From contig CAJBNH010000189.1 in NCBI GenBank assembly GCA_903955385.1, positions 1 through 64,000 on the forward strand: a DNA stretch of 64,000 nucleotides, in the 5' to 3' direction. A program made the translations under genes and the position numbers. Origin of the DNA: an uncultured Myxococcales bacterium (GTDB lineage Bacteria; Myxococcota_A; UBA9042). Shown one piece after another: positions 44,215 to 52,914 of this stretch. The notes under the pieces were generated by a model that was not told the DNA's origin, did not search any database, and saw nothing but the letters and a program-made list of their open reading frames with translations. Numbering within the stretch: position 1 is the stretch's first letter; each line of letters begins with the position of its first letter.

Positions 44215-46044
44215 CTACTCGACCGTGACCGACTTGGCCAGATTGCGCGGCTGGTCGACGTCGGTGCCCTTGAGATCGGCGATGTGGTACGCCAGCAACT
44301 GCAGGGGCACCACGGCCACGATGGGCGCGGACCAAGGCGTCGTCGCCGGCAGCGCCAGGTAGTCGTCGGCGGCGGTGCGCAGGGGTTCGTCGTCCGCGTT
44401 TCCGACCGCGATGACCTTGCCGCGCCGTGCCAGAATCTCCGACAGGTTCGACTGCGTCTTCTCGAAGCTGGGACCGCGCGGGGCGACGACGACCGACGGC
44501 GTGTGCTCGTCGATCAGCGCGATCGGGCCGTGCTTCAGCTCACCCGCGGCATAGCCTTCCGCATGGATATAGCTGATCTCCTTGAGCTTCAGCGCACCTT
44601 CCAGCGCAATCGGGTGCAGCAGCCCGCGGCCGATGTACAGCGCACTGGTCGCGTTCATGAACCTGCGTGCAACATCGCGGACGTGCCAGTTCAGCTGGAT
44701 GGCCTTGTCGACCTCGGCCGGCACCTGCAGCAACGTCTCGATCAGGCTGCGGGCTTGGTCCACCGACAGCCGGTCGATGCGTCGGCCCAGATAGATGGCG
44801 AGCAGGTAGAGCGCGACCATCTGCGTCGTAAACGCCTTGGTCGAGGCCACGCCGATCTCAGGACCCGCGTGCGTGTAGATCACCTCGCCCGCCGCCCGCG
44901 CGATGGACGAACCGATCACGTTGACGATGGCGGCCGTGCGGGCACCGCGCGACTTGGCTTCGTTCAGGGCGGCCAGCGTGTCGGCCGTCTCTCCCGACTG
45001 CGAGATCGCGACCACCAGCGTGTGCGTGTCGATCACGGGGTCGCGGTAGCGGAATTCGCTGGCCAGATCGACCTCGACCGGGATGCGCGCCGCCTGCTCG
45101 ATGTAGTGCTTGCCGACCAGCGCCGCGTGCCAGCTGGTTCCGCACGCGATGAGCACGATCCGTCGGATGTCGTCCAGCACGGTGCGATCGAAGTTCAGCT
45201 CCTCGAAGAAGACTTCGCCCTGCTCGACCGACGCGCGGCCGCGGAAGGTGTCCGTGATCGCGCGGGACTGCTCGTGGATCTCCTTGAGCATGAAGTGCTT
45301 GTAGCCGCCCTTCTCGGCAGCCACCGCGCTCCAGTCGATGTGGACGACCGGACGCTGCACCTCCTGCCCCGTCTGCACGCGGAGGATGCGGTGGCCCTCT
45401 GCCGTCACGACGGCCAGATCGCCGTCCTCGAGATAGACGACCTGCCGGGTGTGGCTGATGACGGCCGGGATGTCGCTGGCCACGAACCGCTCGCCCTCGC
45501 CCAGGCCCAGGATCAGCGGACTTTGCTGCTTGGCGACGATCAGGCGATCCGGGCAGTTGCGGTCGACCACTGCGATGGCGTACGAGCCGCGCACCAGCCC
45601 CACCGCCTCACGCACCGCCGCCTCGAAGTCCTTGCCCTGCTTCAGCGCGCGGTCGATCAGGTGGCTGAACACCTCGGTGTCGGTTTCGCTAGCGAACTTG
45701 CGGCCCTCAGCGGCCAGCTCGGCCTTCAGCTCCAGGTGGTTCTCGATGATGCCGTTGTGCACGACCGCGACGCTGCCGACGATGTGCGGGTGCGCGTTCA
45801 TCTCGGTCGGCCGGCCATGCGTCGCCCAGCGCGTGTGGCCGATGCCCAGCGTGCCCAGCACCGGCGACTCCGCCAACAACGCATCCAGGTTGCGCAACTT
45901 GCCCACGGCGCGGCGCAAGTGAATGTCGCCATCGACGATCGCAAGGCCAGCGGAGTCATAGCCGCGGTACTCGAGGCGACGCAGCCCCTCGACAAGGATG
46001 GGCGCTGCCTGATTCGCGCCGATGTAACCGATGATGCCGCACAT
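44215..46044 (-). CDS. glmS: Glucosamine-6-phosphate synthase
   Basis: GlmS makes glucosamine-6-phosphate from fructose-6-phosphate and glutamine, the first step of UDP-GlcNAc synthesis. Cys2 (MCGIIGYIG) is the glutaminase nucleophile, and the N-terminal domain includes [26 protein letters not shown] and VHNGIIEN. Two SIS isomerase domains follow ([38 protein letters not shown]), ending in NLAKSVTVE. At 609 residues it is complete. It lies downstream of glmU on the same strand with a 153-base gap. There is no sign of the glmS ribozyme in that gap. Confidence 0.97.
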   Translation of the reverse strand: MCGIIGYIGANQAAPILVEGLRRLEYRGYDSAGLAIVDGDIHLRRAVGKLRNLDALLAESPVLGTLGIGHTRWATHGRPTEMNAHPHIVGSVAVVHNGIIENHLELKAELAAEGRKFASETDTEVFSHLIDRALKQGKDFEAAVREAVGLVRGSYAIAVVDRNCPDRLIVAKQQSPLILGLGEGERFVASDIPAVISHTRQVVYLEDGDLAVVTAEGHRILRVQTGQEVQRPVVHIDWSAVAAEKGGYKHFMLKEIHEQSRAITDTFRGRASVEQGEVFFEELNFDRTVLDDIRRIVLIACGTSWHAALVGKHYIEQAARIPVEVDLASEFRYRDPVIDTHTLVVAISQSGETADTLAALNEAKSRGARTAAIVNVIGSSIARAAGEVIYTHAGPEIGVASTKAFTTQMVALYLLAIYLGRRIDRLSVDQARSLIETLLQVPAEVDKAIQLNWHVRDVARRFMNATSALYIGRGLLHPIALEGALKLKEISYIHAEGYAAGELKHGPIALIDEHTPSVVVAPRGPSFEKTQSNLSEILARRGKVIAVGNADDEPLRTAADDYLALPATTPWSAPIVAVVPLQLLAYHIADLKGTDVDQPRNLAKSVTVE

Positions 46045-46197
46045 GCCGCCCCCTCTTCTGCCAGATTGCCGAGCCCATCGGCTCTAGCGTATCCCATCGG
46101 TTTGCACAATTGCGCGCAGAGAACCGGACTCTTGCGTCGTGGCCAAGTCTTGGATCGATTGGCGGAATTGACGGGTCATCGAGCGCAGTCGGCGATG

Positions 46198-47628
46198 CTA
46201 CTTTCCCGCAGCTTGAGCCTTGCGCGCGGCGTCGCGGGCCTTCTTGCGGTCGGTCCAGCCCTCGATGTGGGTCTGGGCGGTGCGGGACAGGGCCAGCGCG
46301 CCGGCCGGGACGTCGCGGGTGATCGTCGAACCCGCACCCACATACGCCCCGTCGCCCAGTGTGACCGGCGCCACCAGCTGCGTGTCGCTGCCGATGAAGA
46401 CTTCCTTGCCCAACACGGTCTTGAACTTGTTCACGCCGTCGTAGTTGCAGGTGATGGTGCCGGCGCCGATGTTGCAGCCCTCACCGATGTCGGCGTCGCC
46501 CAAGTAGCTCAAGTGGCTGGCTTTGGCGCCCTTGCGCAGCACGGCCTTCTTGGTCTCGACAAAGTTGCCGACCTTGACCTTCTCGTGCAGGACGGTGCCG
46601 GGGCGCAGGTGCGCGAAGGGCCCGACCGAGGCCGACGGGCCGATGGAGGCCTCGGTCGACACGACGTACGGCAGCACATGCGCGCCCGGCCCGACCTGGG
46701 TGTCGCGCAGCACGCAGCCTCGCTCGATGTGAGCGCCGGCGGCGACTTGCGTGGCACCGCGCAGCTCGACGCCCGCGCCGATGGTGCAGTCGGGCTCCAG
46801 GACGACACTGGCCTCGATCCACGTGGTCGCCGGGTCTTCCAGCGCCACGCCTGTCAGCATCCAGTCGCGTGCGACCCGCTGCCGCAACCAAGCGGTCGCC
46901 TGGGCCAGCTCTGCGCGGTTGTTCACGCCCTGGACTTCTTCGGCCTCCGCGGCGAAGCACGCAGCGGCCGGCTCGCCCTGCGCTGCAGAAAATCCAAGCA
47001 GATCGGTCAGGTAGAGCTCACCTTGCGCATTGTCCGGGCGCAGCTTCTGCAGGGCCGAGCGCAGGAAGTCCGCGCGCACCGCCATCATCCCCGCGTTCAC
47101 CACCCGCACCAAGCGCTCGGTGGCGGTCGCGTCCTTGTGTTCCACGACCCGGGCAATCCGTCCTTGCTCGTTCAGCAGTACGCGGCCATAGCCCGTGGGG
47201 TCGGCGATCTCGGTCACCAGCAAGGACAACGGACCGTCGCCACGTGCGGCCAGCAGCCGCTGCAGCGTCCCGACCGTCAGCAGCGGCACGTCGCCGTACA
47301 GCACCAAGACCTCGTCGACATCGCCGATCGCGGGCAGGGCGCACTGCACGGCGTGGCCGGTGCCGTTGGGGTCGCGCTGCTCGATGCAGGTCGGCGGGAC
47401 GGGATCGCCAGAAACCGCGCCGTGTTGCGCGACCCAGGCCTCGACCGCCTCTCGCCCGTGGCCCGTGACGACGACGATCCGGCCGGCATCCAGCGCCCGC
47501 GCGGTCCGCAGCACGTGGGCCAGCATCGGTTCGCCCAGTACCGGATGCAGCACCTTGGGCAGCCGACTCTGCATCCGCTTGCCCAGACCCGCCGCCAGCA
47601 CCACCACGGCCCGTCGCATGTTCGCCAT
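46198..47628 (-). CDS. glmU: Bifunctional GlmU (uridyltransferase / acetyltransferase)
   Basis: GlmU acetylates glucosamine-1-phosphate and then makes UDP-GlcNAc. The N-terminal pyrophosphorylase shows VVLAAGLGKRMQSRLPKVLH, LYGDVPLLT and GYGRVLLNEQGRI. The C-terminal left-handed beta helix runs from about residue 255, with hexapeptide repeats (VLEPDCTIGAG, KASHLSYLGDADIGEGCNIG) and the catalytic His region of the acetyltransferase. The final CoA-region GDGAYVGAGSTIT is present. ATG 47628 has AAGGAGG five bases upstream. It is a normal 476 residues and, with glmS, forms the UDP-GlcNAc supply unit. Confidence 0.95.
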   Translation of the reverse strand: MANMRRAVVVLAAGLGKRMQSRLPKVLHPVLGEPMLAHVLRTARALDAGRIVVVTGHGREAVEAWVAQHGAVSGDPVPPTCIEQRDPNGTGHAVQCALPAIGDVDEVLVLYGDVPLLTVGTLQRLLAARGDGPLSLLVTEIADPTGYGRVLLNEQGRIARVVEHKDATATERLVRVVNAGMMAVRADFLRSALQKLRPDNAQGELYLTDLLGFSAAQGEPAAACFAAEAEEVQGVNNRAELAQATAWLRQRVARDWMLTGVALEDPATTWIEASVVLEPDCTIGAGVELRGATQVAAGAHIERGCVLRDTQVGPGAHVLPYVVSTEASIGPSASVGPFAHLRPGTVLHEKVKVGNFVETKKAVLRKGAKASHLSYLGDADIGEGCNIGAGTITCNYDGVNKFKTVLGKEVFIGSDTQLVAPVTLGDGAYVGAGSTITRDVPAGALALSRTAQTHIEGWTDRKKARDAARKAQAAGK

Positions 47629-47716
47629 CTGTCCTCCTTGCTGCGCCTTGCGGCCGTTGCCTTCGGGGGGCGAAGAATCGGTCGGAGCGCCCGTGTGTGC
47701 AAGCGTTGGGGCAAAA

Positions 47717-47731
47717 CGACAGAATCTGTCG
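47717..47731. repeat. Palindromic site in the glmU-ilvE intergenic region
   Basis: CGACAGA-A-TCTGTCG is a 15-base inverted repeat with a one-base centre, too tight for a hairpin and so more like an operator. It lies 90 bases upstream of glmU and 118 bases upstream of ilvE. Confidence 0.5.
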
Positions 47732-47769
47732 CAACGAAGGCGAAAATGCGCTGCCTGAGCCCCGTTCGG

Positions 47770-47799
47770 TTGCCAGTCGCGTGGGCCTGAGGGTACAAT
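47770..47799 (+). promoter_or_regulatory. ilvE promoter
   Basis: TTGCCA (47770-47775) and TACAAT (47794-47799) are 18 bases apart, each matching five of six consensus positions. They lie about 50 bases before the ilvE start. Confidence 0.65.
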
Positions 47800-47848
47800 C
47801 CGCCGCCCATGCCGCGAACCCCCCTACGCGCCATCGGAGGAGGCTACC

Positions 47849-48814
47849 GTGTCCGAAGTCAAGGTTTGGCTCAATGGCAAGCTGGTCGATGCTGAGGAAG
47901 CTCGGCTCCCGCACCTGACGCACACGTTCCACTATGGCCTCGGCGCCTTCGAGGGCATTCGCTCCTACGAAGTTCGGCCCGGCGTTGGCGCGGTCTTTCG
48001 CCTCAAGGAGCACATCACCCGACTCTTCGAGAGCTGTCATCTCGTCACGATCGACAAGGCGCTGGACTACACGCGCCAGGACCTGGAAGACGCCGTCGTG
48101 GCCGCCTTGCGCGCCAACAACCTGCCGACCGGCTATGCACGCCCCGTCATCTACATCGCGTCCGGCGCGATGGGTATCGGCGCGATGAAGAACCCGGTGC
48201 ACGCGATGGTGGCGGCTTGGAACTGGGGCGCCTACCTTGGCGATGACGGCATGAAGCGCGGCATTCGCTGCTGCATCTCGTCGTTCCCCAAGCCGGGCGT
48301 CAGCGGCACGATGGCCAAGGGCAAGCTGACCGGCCAGTACATCAACTCGATCCTGGCCAAGCGAGAGGCGGTCACCAACGGCTACGAGGAGGCGATCCTG
48401 CTCAACGAGCAGGGCTTCGTCACCGAGGCGACCGGCGAGAACCTGTTCATGGTCAAGGACGGCGTCATCATCACCCCGCCGCTGGGCATGAACATTCTGG
48501 CCGGCATCACGCGCGCCACCCTTATCGAGATCGCGCGCGACCTGGGCTACACCGTGGTCGAGCGCGTCTTCGCTCGCGACGAGCTGTACTCTGCCGACGA
48601 AGTCTTCCTGACCGGCACCGCGGCCGAGGTGACGCCTGTGCGCGACATCGACAGCCGCTCGATTGGCGCTGGCTCGCGAGGTCCGGTGACGGAGGAGCTG
48701 CAGCGCACGTACTTCGACATCGTGTTCGGCCGCGTTCCCAAGTACGACCGCTGGCTGACGTACTACGATGTCGTGCCGGCCCGCGACGCGTCGGCACCGA
48801 CCGCGGCGTTCTGA
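47849..48814 (+). CDS. ilvE: Branched-chain amino acid aminotransferase
   Basis: This class IV PLP enzyme makes or breaks down leucine, isoleucine and valine. Signatures are FHYGLGAFEGIRSYEV, the PLP lysine in GTMAKGKLTGQYINS, EEAILLNEQGFVTEATGENL and VFLTGTAAEVTPVRDID. The 321 residues fit the family. GTG 47849 follows GGAGGCTACC. It has its own promoter and is followed 19 bases later by the KOW-domain protein gene, which likely shares the transcript. Confidence 0.95.
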   Translation: MSEVKVWLNGKLVDAEEARLPHLTHTFHYGLGAFEGIRSYEVRPGVGAVFRLKEHITRLFESCHLVTIDKALDYTRQDLEDAVVAALRANNLPTGYARPVIYIASGAMGIGAMKNPVHAMVAAWNWGAYLGDDGMKRGIRCCISSFPKPGVSGTMAKGKLTGQYINSILAKREAVTNGYEEAILLNEQGFVTEATGENLFMVKDGVIITPPLGMNILAGITRATLIEIARDLGYTVVERVFARDELYSADEVFLTGTAAEVTPVRDIDSRSIGAGSRGPVTEELQRTYFDIVFGRVPKYDRWLTYYDVVPARDASAPTAAF

Positions 48815-48833
48815 TTCTGCGAAGGAGAGGCGC

Positions 48834-50285
48834 GTGGCCCTGTTCGAGGAGACCTTCGAGGCCTGGACCGGAGCGGACTTCGACGCGTATGTCGAGACGA
48901 AGTGGCGCTCCAACCGCTTCAACCTCGAACGTGGGCGGGTGCGGCAACGCGTGATGTCGCTTGTGGAACAGGCCACCCAAGGGCGCGACCTCGCGGGCTT
49001 GGAACTCTGGACCAGCCGCGACCACCCCGCCTTCGTCAATGCCCACACCGTGGACCACCAAGAGGCCTTCTGGTGCCGCATGGCCGCCGACCGCGAGCGC
49101 CTGCAGGCCCGCGATGACGCGGTGTCGGCCAGCGAGCCGGTCAACAGCCACGCACACGCGGGTCTGAGCGTCGGCCTCGAGGGCGTCGTGCTGGTGTTGC
49201 GTGTGCCGGTGGACGCGAAATTCGACCAGACGGCTTGGCGTCGCCATGTCGACCGTCTGGCGATCTGGGCCGCGGAACCGGGCCACTTGCTGCAGATCGA
49301 TGGTCAGCAAGGCGACCTCGCGGCACTGGCGGCGGCAGCGTCCCAAGACCGTGCGGTCGAAGTCCGGGTGGCCCGACGCATTCCGCGCGAGCTGGCGCTG
49401 GAGGGTCAGGGCGGTCTGCCCGAGGTCGCCTTGTGGCTCGATGTCGCGCTGCCGCTGCTGCAGGATTGTCTGGGGCCCGTGCCCGAAGCGATCGACACGG
49501 CGACGGAAGCCACCGAACCGATGCAGCCCGCCCCTGCCGAAGCCGTGCCGGCGGCAGCAGCGATGCCTCTGCCGCGCCAGCGGCCGATGCGCCCCGTGGC
49601 CCCCGCGGGCTCTGCGCAACCGGAGCGTCCAGCCGCGACGGATCGCGCCGTCGGTCCGTACCGCCCGGCTTGGGCGCGCGACACCGTTCCACAGGCCAGC
49701 TTTCGATCCCCGGCCGCCCCGGGCAGCGCCAGCCCCGACGCGCGCGAAGAGCGCCGCGGACCGCCGCCGCGTGACGACCGCCGGGGGCCGCCGCCCCCCC
49801 GCGACCAGCAGCCATCGCGAGACCAGCAGCCACCGCGAGACCAGCAGCCGCCGCGAGAACAGCGGCCGCCGCGAGACACCGCCCAGCCGCCTCGGCCGGA
49901 CCCGCGTGCCGGAGACAACCGTCCCCGCGACGACCGCCGGGCACCTTCGGCACCTTCCGCAGACCGTCGCGCACCCGCCGGACCGCCTGCCTCCCGCGGC
50001 AGTGCCCCAAGCCGTGGTCCAGAGCGTCCCGGTGAGCGGCCGCGCGACGACCGGCCACGCGACGACCGCTTCCGCGGCGGCCCCGGCCGTCCGTACGAGC
50101 TGGGTCCCGACCCGCGTGAGCGCGAGCAGCCGACCACGGTGGCCCCCGGAGCGCGCGTGCAGCTGCTGGGTGGCCTGTTTGCCGGCAAGGTGGCGACCGT
50201 GGCCGAGATCAGCGGCGGTCAGGTCCACGTGATGCTGGGAGCGATGGCGGTGAAGGTGCCGCTGGACCAGGTGCGGTTGGCCTAG
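48834..50285 (+). CDS. KOW-domain protein with long disordered linker
   Basis: The first 215 residues form a folded domain of unknown family (FEETFEAWTGADFDAYVETK, NRFNLERGRVRQRVMSLVEQ). A Pro/Arg/Asp-rich disordered region of about 210 residues follows, with RDQQPP-type tandem repeats. The last 45 residues make a KOW module (GARVQLLGGLFAGKVATVAE, VKVPLDQVRLA) like those in NusG and ribosomal proteins, which bind RNA or polymerase. GTG 48834 has GGAGAGGCGC in front; length 483. The design suggests a transcription or ribosome-linked factor, but the role is unknown. Confidence 0.7.
   Translation: MALFEETFEAWTGADFDAYVETKWRSNRFNLERGRVRQRVMSLVEQATQGRDLAGLELWTSRDHPAFVNAHTVDHQEAFWCRMAADRERLQARDDAVSASEPVNSHAHAGLSVGLEGVVLVLRVPVDAKFDQTAWRRHVDRLAIWAAEPGHLLQIDGQQGDLAALAAAASQDRAVEVRVARRIPRELALEGQGGLPEVALWLDVALPLLQDCLGPVPEAIDTATEATEPMQPAPAEAVPAAAAMPLPRQRPMRPVAPAGSAQPERPAATDRAVGPYRPAWARDTVPQASFRSPAAPGSASPDAREERRGPPPRDDRRGPPPPRDQQPSRDQQPPRDQQPPREQRPPRDTAQPPRPDPRAGDNRPRDDRRAPSAPSADRRAPAGPPASRGSAPSRGPERPGERPRDDRPRDDRFRGGPGRPYELGPDPREREQPTTVAPGARVQLLGGLFAGKVATVAEISGGQVHVMLGAMAVKVPLDQVRLA
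49800..49871 (+). repeat. Four-unit 18-bp tandem repeat in the KOW-protein gene
   Basis: Units of 18 bases (CGAGACCAGCAGCCACCG and near copies) lie at 49800, 49818, 49836 and 49854 and encode RDQQPS, RDQQPP, RDQQPP and REQRPP. They lie in the disordered linker and could vary in number between strains. Confidence 0.85.
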
Positions 50286-50307
50286 ACCGGGTGGCGTCAG
50301 GCGTTGT

Positions 50308-51660
50308 TCACAGCCCGCCGATCTTGACCAGCGTTGCGATCGTGCTCCAGCCCAGCGCGAACAGCAGCGCAATCACCCCGACCCACAGCACCTGCAGCAC
50401 TCGCCGACGCGAGGGACGCAGCCCCACGTCCGCAAACGCAGGCCCCAAGGTCCTGGCGTCTACTCCCGCGTGACCTGACGGCCCCAAGGCACCGGCCTGA
50501 CCCGGATAAGACCGCGGGAACAGCATCGAAGGCGACCGGCCGCCACCGGGTGAGGGCGCGGGCTCCGACGGCTGGATGAGTGCCGGAGGCCGGACCGGAG
50601 AAGTCGGCGCATCGAAGGGAGAACTTGCGACCACGCTCATCTGCGACGGCAGGAATTCGTCGACCCGCATCTTGGCGAGCGGCGGCGTGGCGATGGCATT
50701 TTGCGGCACGGAGCCCGCCGGGGCCTCGTCCAGCATCTTGCGCACGTAGACCTGCAGGGTCAGGGCATCGAAGCGGGGGGCATGGCGCCGCAGCCAGGCC
50801 TCCAGATCGTTCGCCAGCGCCGCGGCCGACTGGTAGCGGTGCGAGAGCCGCCGTTCCAGCGCCTTGTGGACGATGCGCGACAGCTCGTGCGGCAGACCGG
50901 GGACCACCTTGTGGATGGGCGGAATCGGCTCGTCACGCACGGCGCGCAGGATGGCGTAGGGCGACGAGCCACCGATGCCGCGGAACAGCGGCTGGCCGCT
51001 CAACAGCTCGTACATGCAGATGCCGATGCTGAACAGGTCGCTGCGGGCGTCGACGGTCTCGGCGCTCGCCTGCTCTGGCGACATGTAGGCGTACTTGCCC
51101 TTGATGATGCCGGCCATCGTCTGCTGGATGCGCGAAGCCACCTTGGCGACCCCGAAGTCGATGATCTTGACCTCACCGTGGCGGCCGATCAGGACGTTCT
51201 GCGGGCTGACGTCTCGGTGCACGATGCCCAGGAACTGGCCGTTTTCATCGCGCAATTCGTGGGCGTGTGACAGCCCGCGTGCCATGCGGGCGCACAGGTA
51301 GGCCACCGGCGCGGGGTCCAGTCGGGTGTTGCGCGATTCGACCAGCGACGAGATGGTGCCCAGATCCACGCCGTCGACGTACTCCATGATGAAGTAGTAC
51401 GCGCCCTCGTGGCAGCCGAGCTCAAAGGTCTGGGCGATGCACTCGTGCTGAAAGCGCATCGCAAGGCGCGCTTCCTGCACCAGCATCTCGACGGCGCTGG
51501 GGTCCTCGGACAGGGCACCGTGCATGCGCTTGAGCGCCACCAACCGCTTCTCGCCGTGGCTCGAGGGGGCCAGCGCGAGAAAGACTTCTGCCATGCCACC
51601 GCGCCCCAGCCTGCGCAAGAGCTCGTAAGGACCGAAAGGTTGGGGAAATTCGTTCCGCAC
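50308..51660 (-). CDS. Membrane Ser/Thr protein kinase
   Basis: A eukaryotic-type kinase domain occupies residues 8-275: the Gly loop LLRRLGRGGMAEVFLA, the ATP Lys in VALKRMHGAL, the catalytic loop HRDVSPQNVLI, IDFGVAKVAS and YMSPEQASAETVDARSD. After it comes a Pro/Ser-rich linker and a C-terminal membrane helix (VLQVLWVGVIALLFALGWST), so the kinase is cytoplasmic and tail-anchored with almost no periplasmic sensor. GTG 51660 is chosen since it avoids overlap with the gene upstream and begins at the kinase fold; 450 residues. It is the last gene of a unit with a flippase-like protein and a UDP-sugar dehydrogenase. Confidence 0.9.
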   Translation of the reverse strand: MRNEFPQPFGPYELLRRLGRGGMAEVFLALAPSSHGEKRLVALKRMHGALSEDPSAVEMLVQEARLAMRFQHECIAQTFELGCHEGAYYFIMEYVDGVDLGTISSLVESRNTRLDPAPVAYLCARMARGLSHAHELRDENGQFLGIVHRDVSPQNVLIGRHGEVKIIDFGVAKVASRIQQTMAGIIKGKYAYMSPEQASAETVDARSDLFSIGICMYELLSGQPLFRGIGGSSPYAILRAVRDEPIPPIHKVVPGLPHELSRIVHKALERRLSHRYQSAAALANDLEAWLRRHAPRFDALTLQVYVRKMLDEAPAGSVPQNAIATPPLAKMRVDEFLPSQMSVVASSPFDAPTSPVRPPALIQPSEPAPSPGGGRSPSMLFPRSYPGQAGALGPSGHAGVDARTLGPAFADVGLRPSRRRVLQVLWVGVIALLFALGWSTIATLVKIGGL

Positions 51661-51670
51661 GAGGGGCAGC

Positions 51671-52888
51671 CTATCCGCGAAGGTCAGGACTGGCAATTCC
51701 CGACGCAAGTCGGTCCTGACGGCGCTCGCGCGCGGCGGCGCGACCTTCTGACCACCAGCCCCAGACGCCAAACGCGGTCTGTTGGGCCGTCTGCGCGAAC
51801 CACAGCCCAAGCGCGAATGCGATGGTGCGCGGTGAGTCGCCCTGAAGGCCGTAGAGGCCCACCGGCATCAGCAGGAAGTACCAGAAGGACCCGACGTTGC
51901 CCGGCGAGTTGGGGATCATCATGCCGACGACCACGCAGCTCATCATCGCGTAGGCGGCGACCACGGGGATGTCGAGACCGAATCCACGCGCGAGAACGTA
52001 GATGCCGAAGCCGGCCAGCCCCCAGTAGGTGATCGTCATACCGACGAACTCGAGGATCAACCACGGGCTTTTGAGGATCGCGAGACCATCGACGAAGGAG
52101 GTGACAAGGCCGATCAGCTTCTCTGCCAGGCCCTTCGACACCACGCCGACCACGGCCCGCGTCGTCCGCAGCGTCCAATCGCGCGCGACCATCGTCAGGC
52201 CCAGCGCCACAAGGGCGCCGCCGAACACAGCAAAGGCGATCCAGGCGCCCAGTTCCACCTCTGGGTGGCGCGCCAACGTCGCCGAAGGGATCTGGATCAG
52301 CACGGAGAACAGCATCAGTGTGACGACCAGTCCGTCCAGCACCCGTTCCACCGCGATCGACGCCAGACCGGCGCCAAACGGTACAGACGCCTGACCCTCC
52401 AGCGGACGCGGTTGCACGAGCATCAGGGGCCGTGCGAGCTCGCCCAGTCGCAGCGGCAGCAGAAACACCGCCATGAAGCCCACGGCGCCGACGCGGTTCA
52501 GCACGCGCACCGGCACGTCGGCATAGGGCAGCAGCAGCGGCTTCCAGCGGAGCACCCGCAACCAGTGGATCACGAACAAAATCAGCGAGTACGCACCGAT
52601 CGCCCACAAATCGACCGACCACAGCACGCTGCCGGCTTCGCTGCGTCGGTGTTGGATCGCCAGCTCTCCCGTCGCGTCGCGCCCCACCGACAGCACGCCG
52701 CCGAACAGCGCGTCGATAGGCCACGACCGCGACGACCACCACGTGAACAGCACCCCGATGGCCAAACCAATCGCCCACCGCGCCCACTGCGGCAGCCGTC
52801 CAGTGGGTAAGGGCAGCGGCTTGCCCAGCGTCACGCGGGACGGAGCCGAAGCCGGGGTGGAGTCGGGTTGGAGGGCAGGCGACGTCAA
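51671..52888 (-). CDS. Flippase-like integral membrane protein (UPF0104/AglD type)
   Basis: About eight to nine membrane helices are visible in 405 residues, with the family marks LRWKPLLLPYADVPV, LPLRLGELARPLML and MMIPNSPGNVGSFWYF. The family includes the membrane part of lysylphosphatidylglycerol synthase and AglD, often encoded with glycan genes and thought to move or modify lipid-linked molecules. I choose TTG 52888 because the upstream frame overlaps the UDP-sugar dehydrogenase gene, which ends at 52915. It lies 10 bases before the kinase gene. The exact substrate is unknown. Confidence 0.8.
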   Translation of the reverse strand: MTSPALQPDSTPASAPSRVTLGKPLPLPTGRLPQWARWAIGLAIGVLFTWWSSRSWPIDALFGGVLSVGRDATGELAIQHRRSEAGSVLWSVDLWAIGAYSLILFVIHWLRVLRWKPLLLPYADVPVRVLNRVGAVGFMAVFLLPLRLGELARPLMLVQPRPLEGQASVPFGAGLASIAVERVLDGLVVTLMLFSVLIQIPSATLARHPEVELGAWIAFAVFGGALVALGLTMVARDWTLRTTRAVVGVVSKGLAEKLIGLVTSFVDGLAILKSPWLILEFVGMTITYWGLAGFGIYVLARGFGLDIPVVAAYAMMSCVVVGMMIPNSPGNVGSFWYFLLMPVGLYGLQGDSPRTIAFALGLWFAQTAQQTAFGVWGWWSEGRAAARERRQDRLASGIASPDLRG

Positions 52889-52914
52889 GGTGTGGGCTTC
52901 CCTGGCAACGGGGC

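Noticed and set aside
46045-46197. Possible glmS ribozyme upstream of glmS
   Set aside because: Only 153 bases lie there. I could not find the conserved pseudoknot elements, and the ribozyme is mainly known from Firmicutes.
44284-47790. Long open frame on the plus strand opposite glmS and glmU
   Set aside because: Same effect: the minus-strand genes have full family motifs and the plus-strand translation has none.
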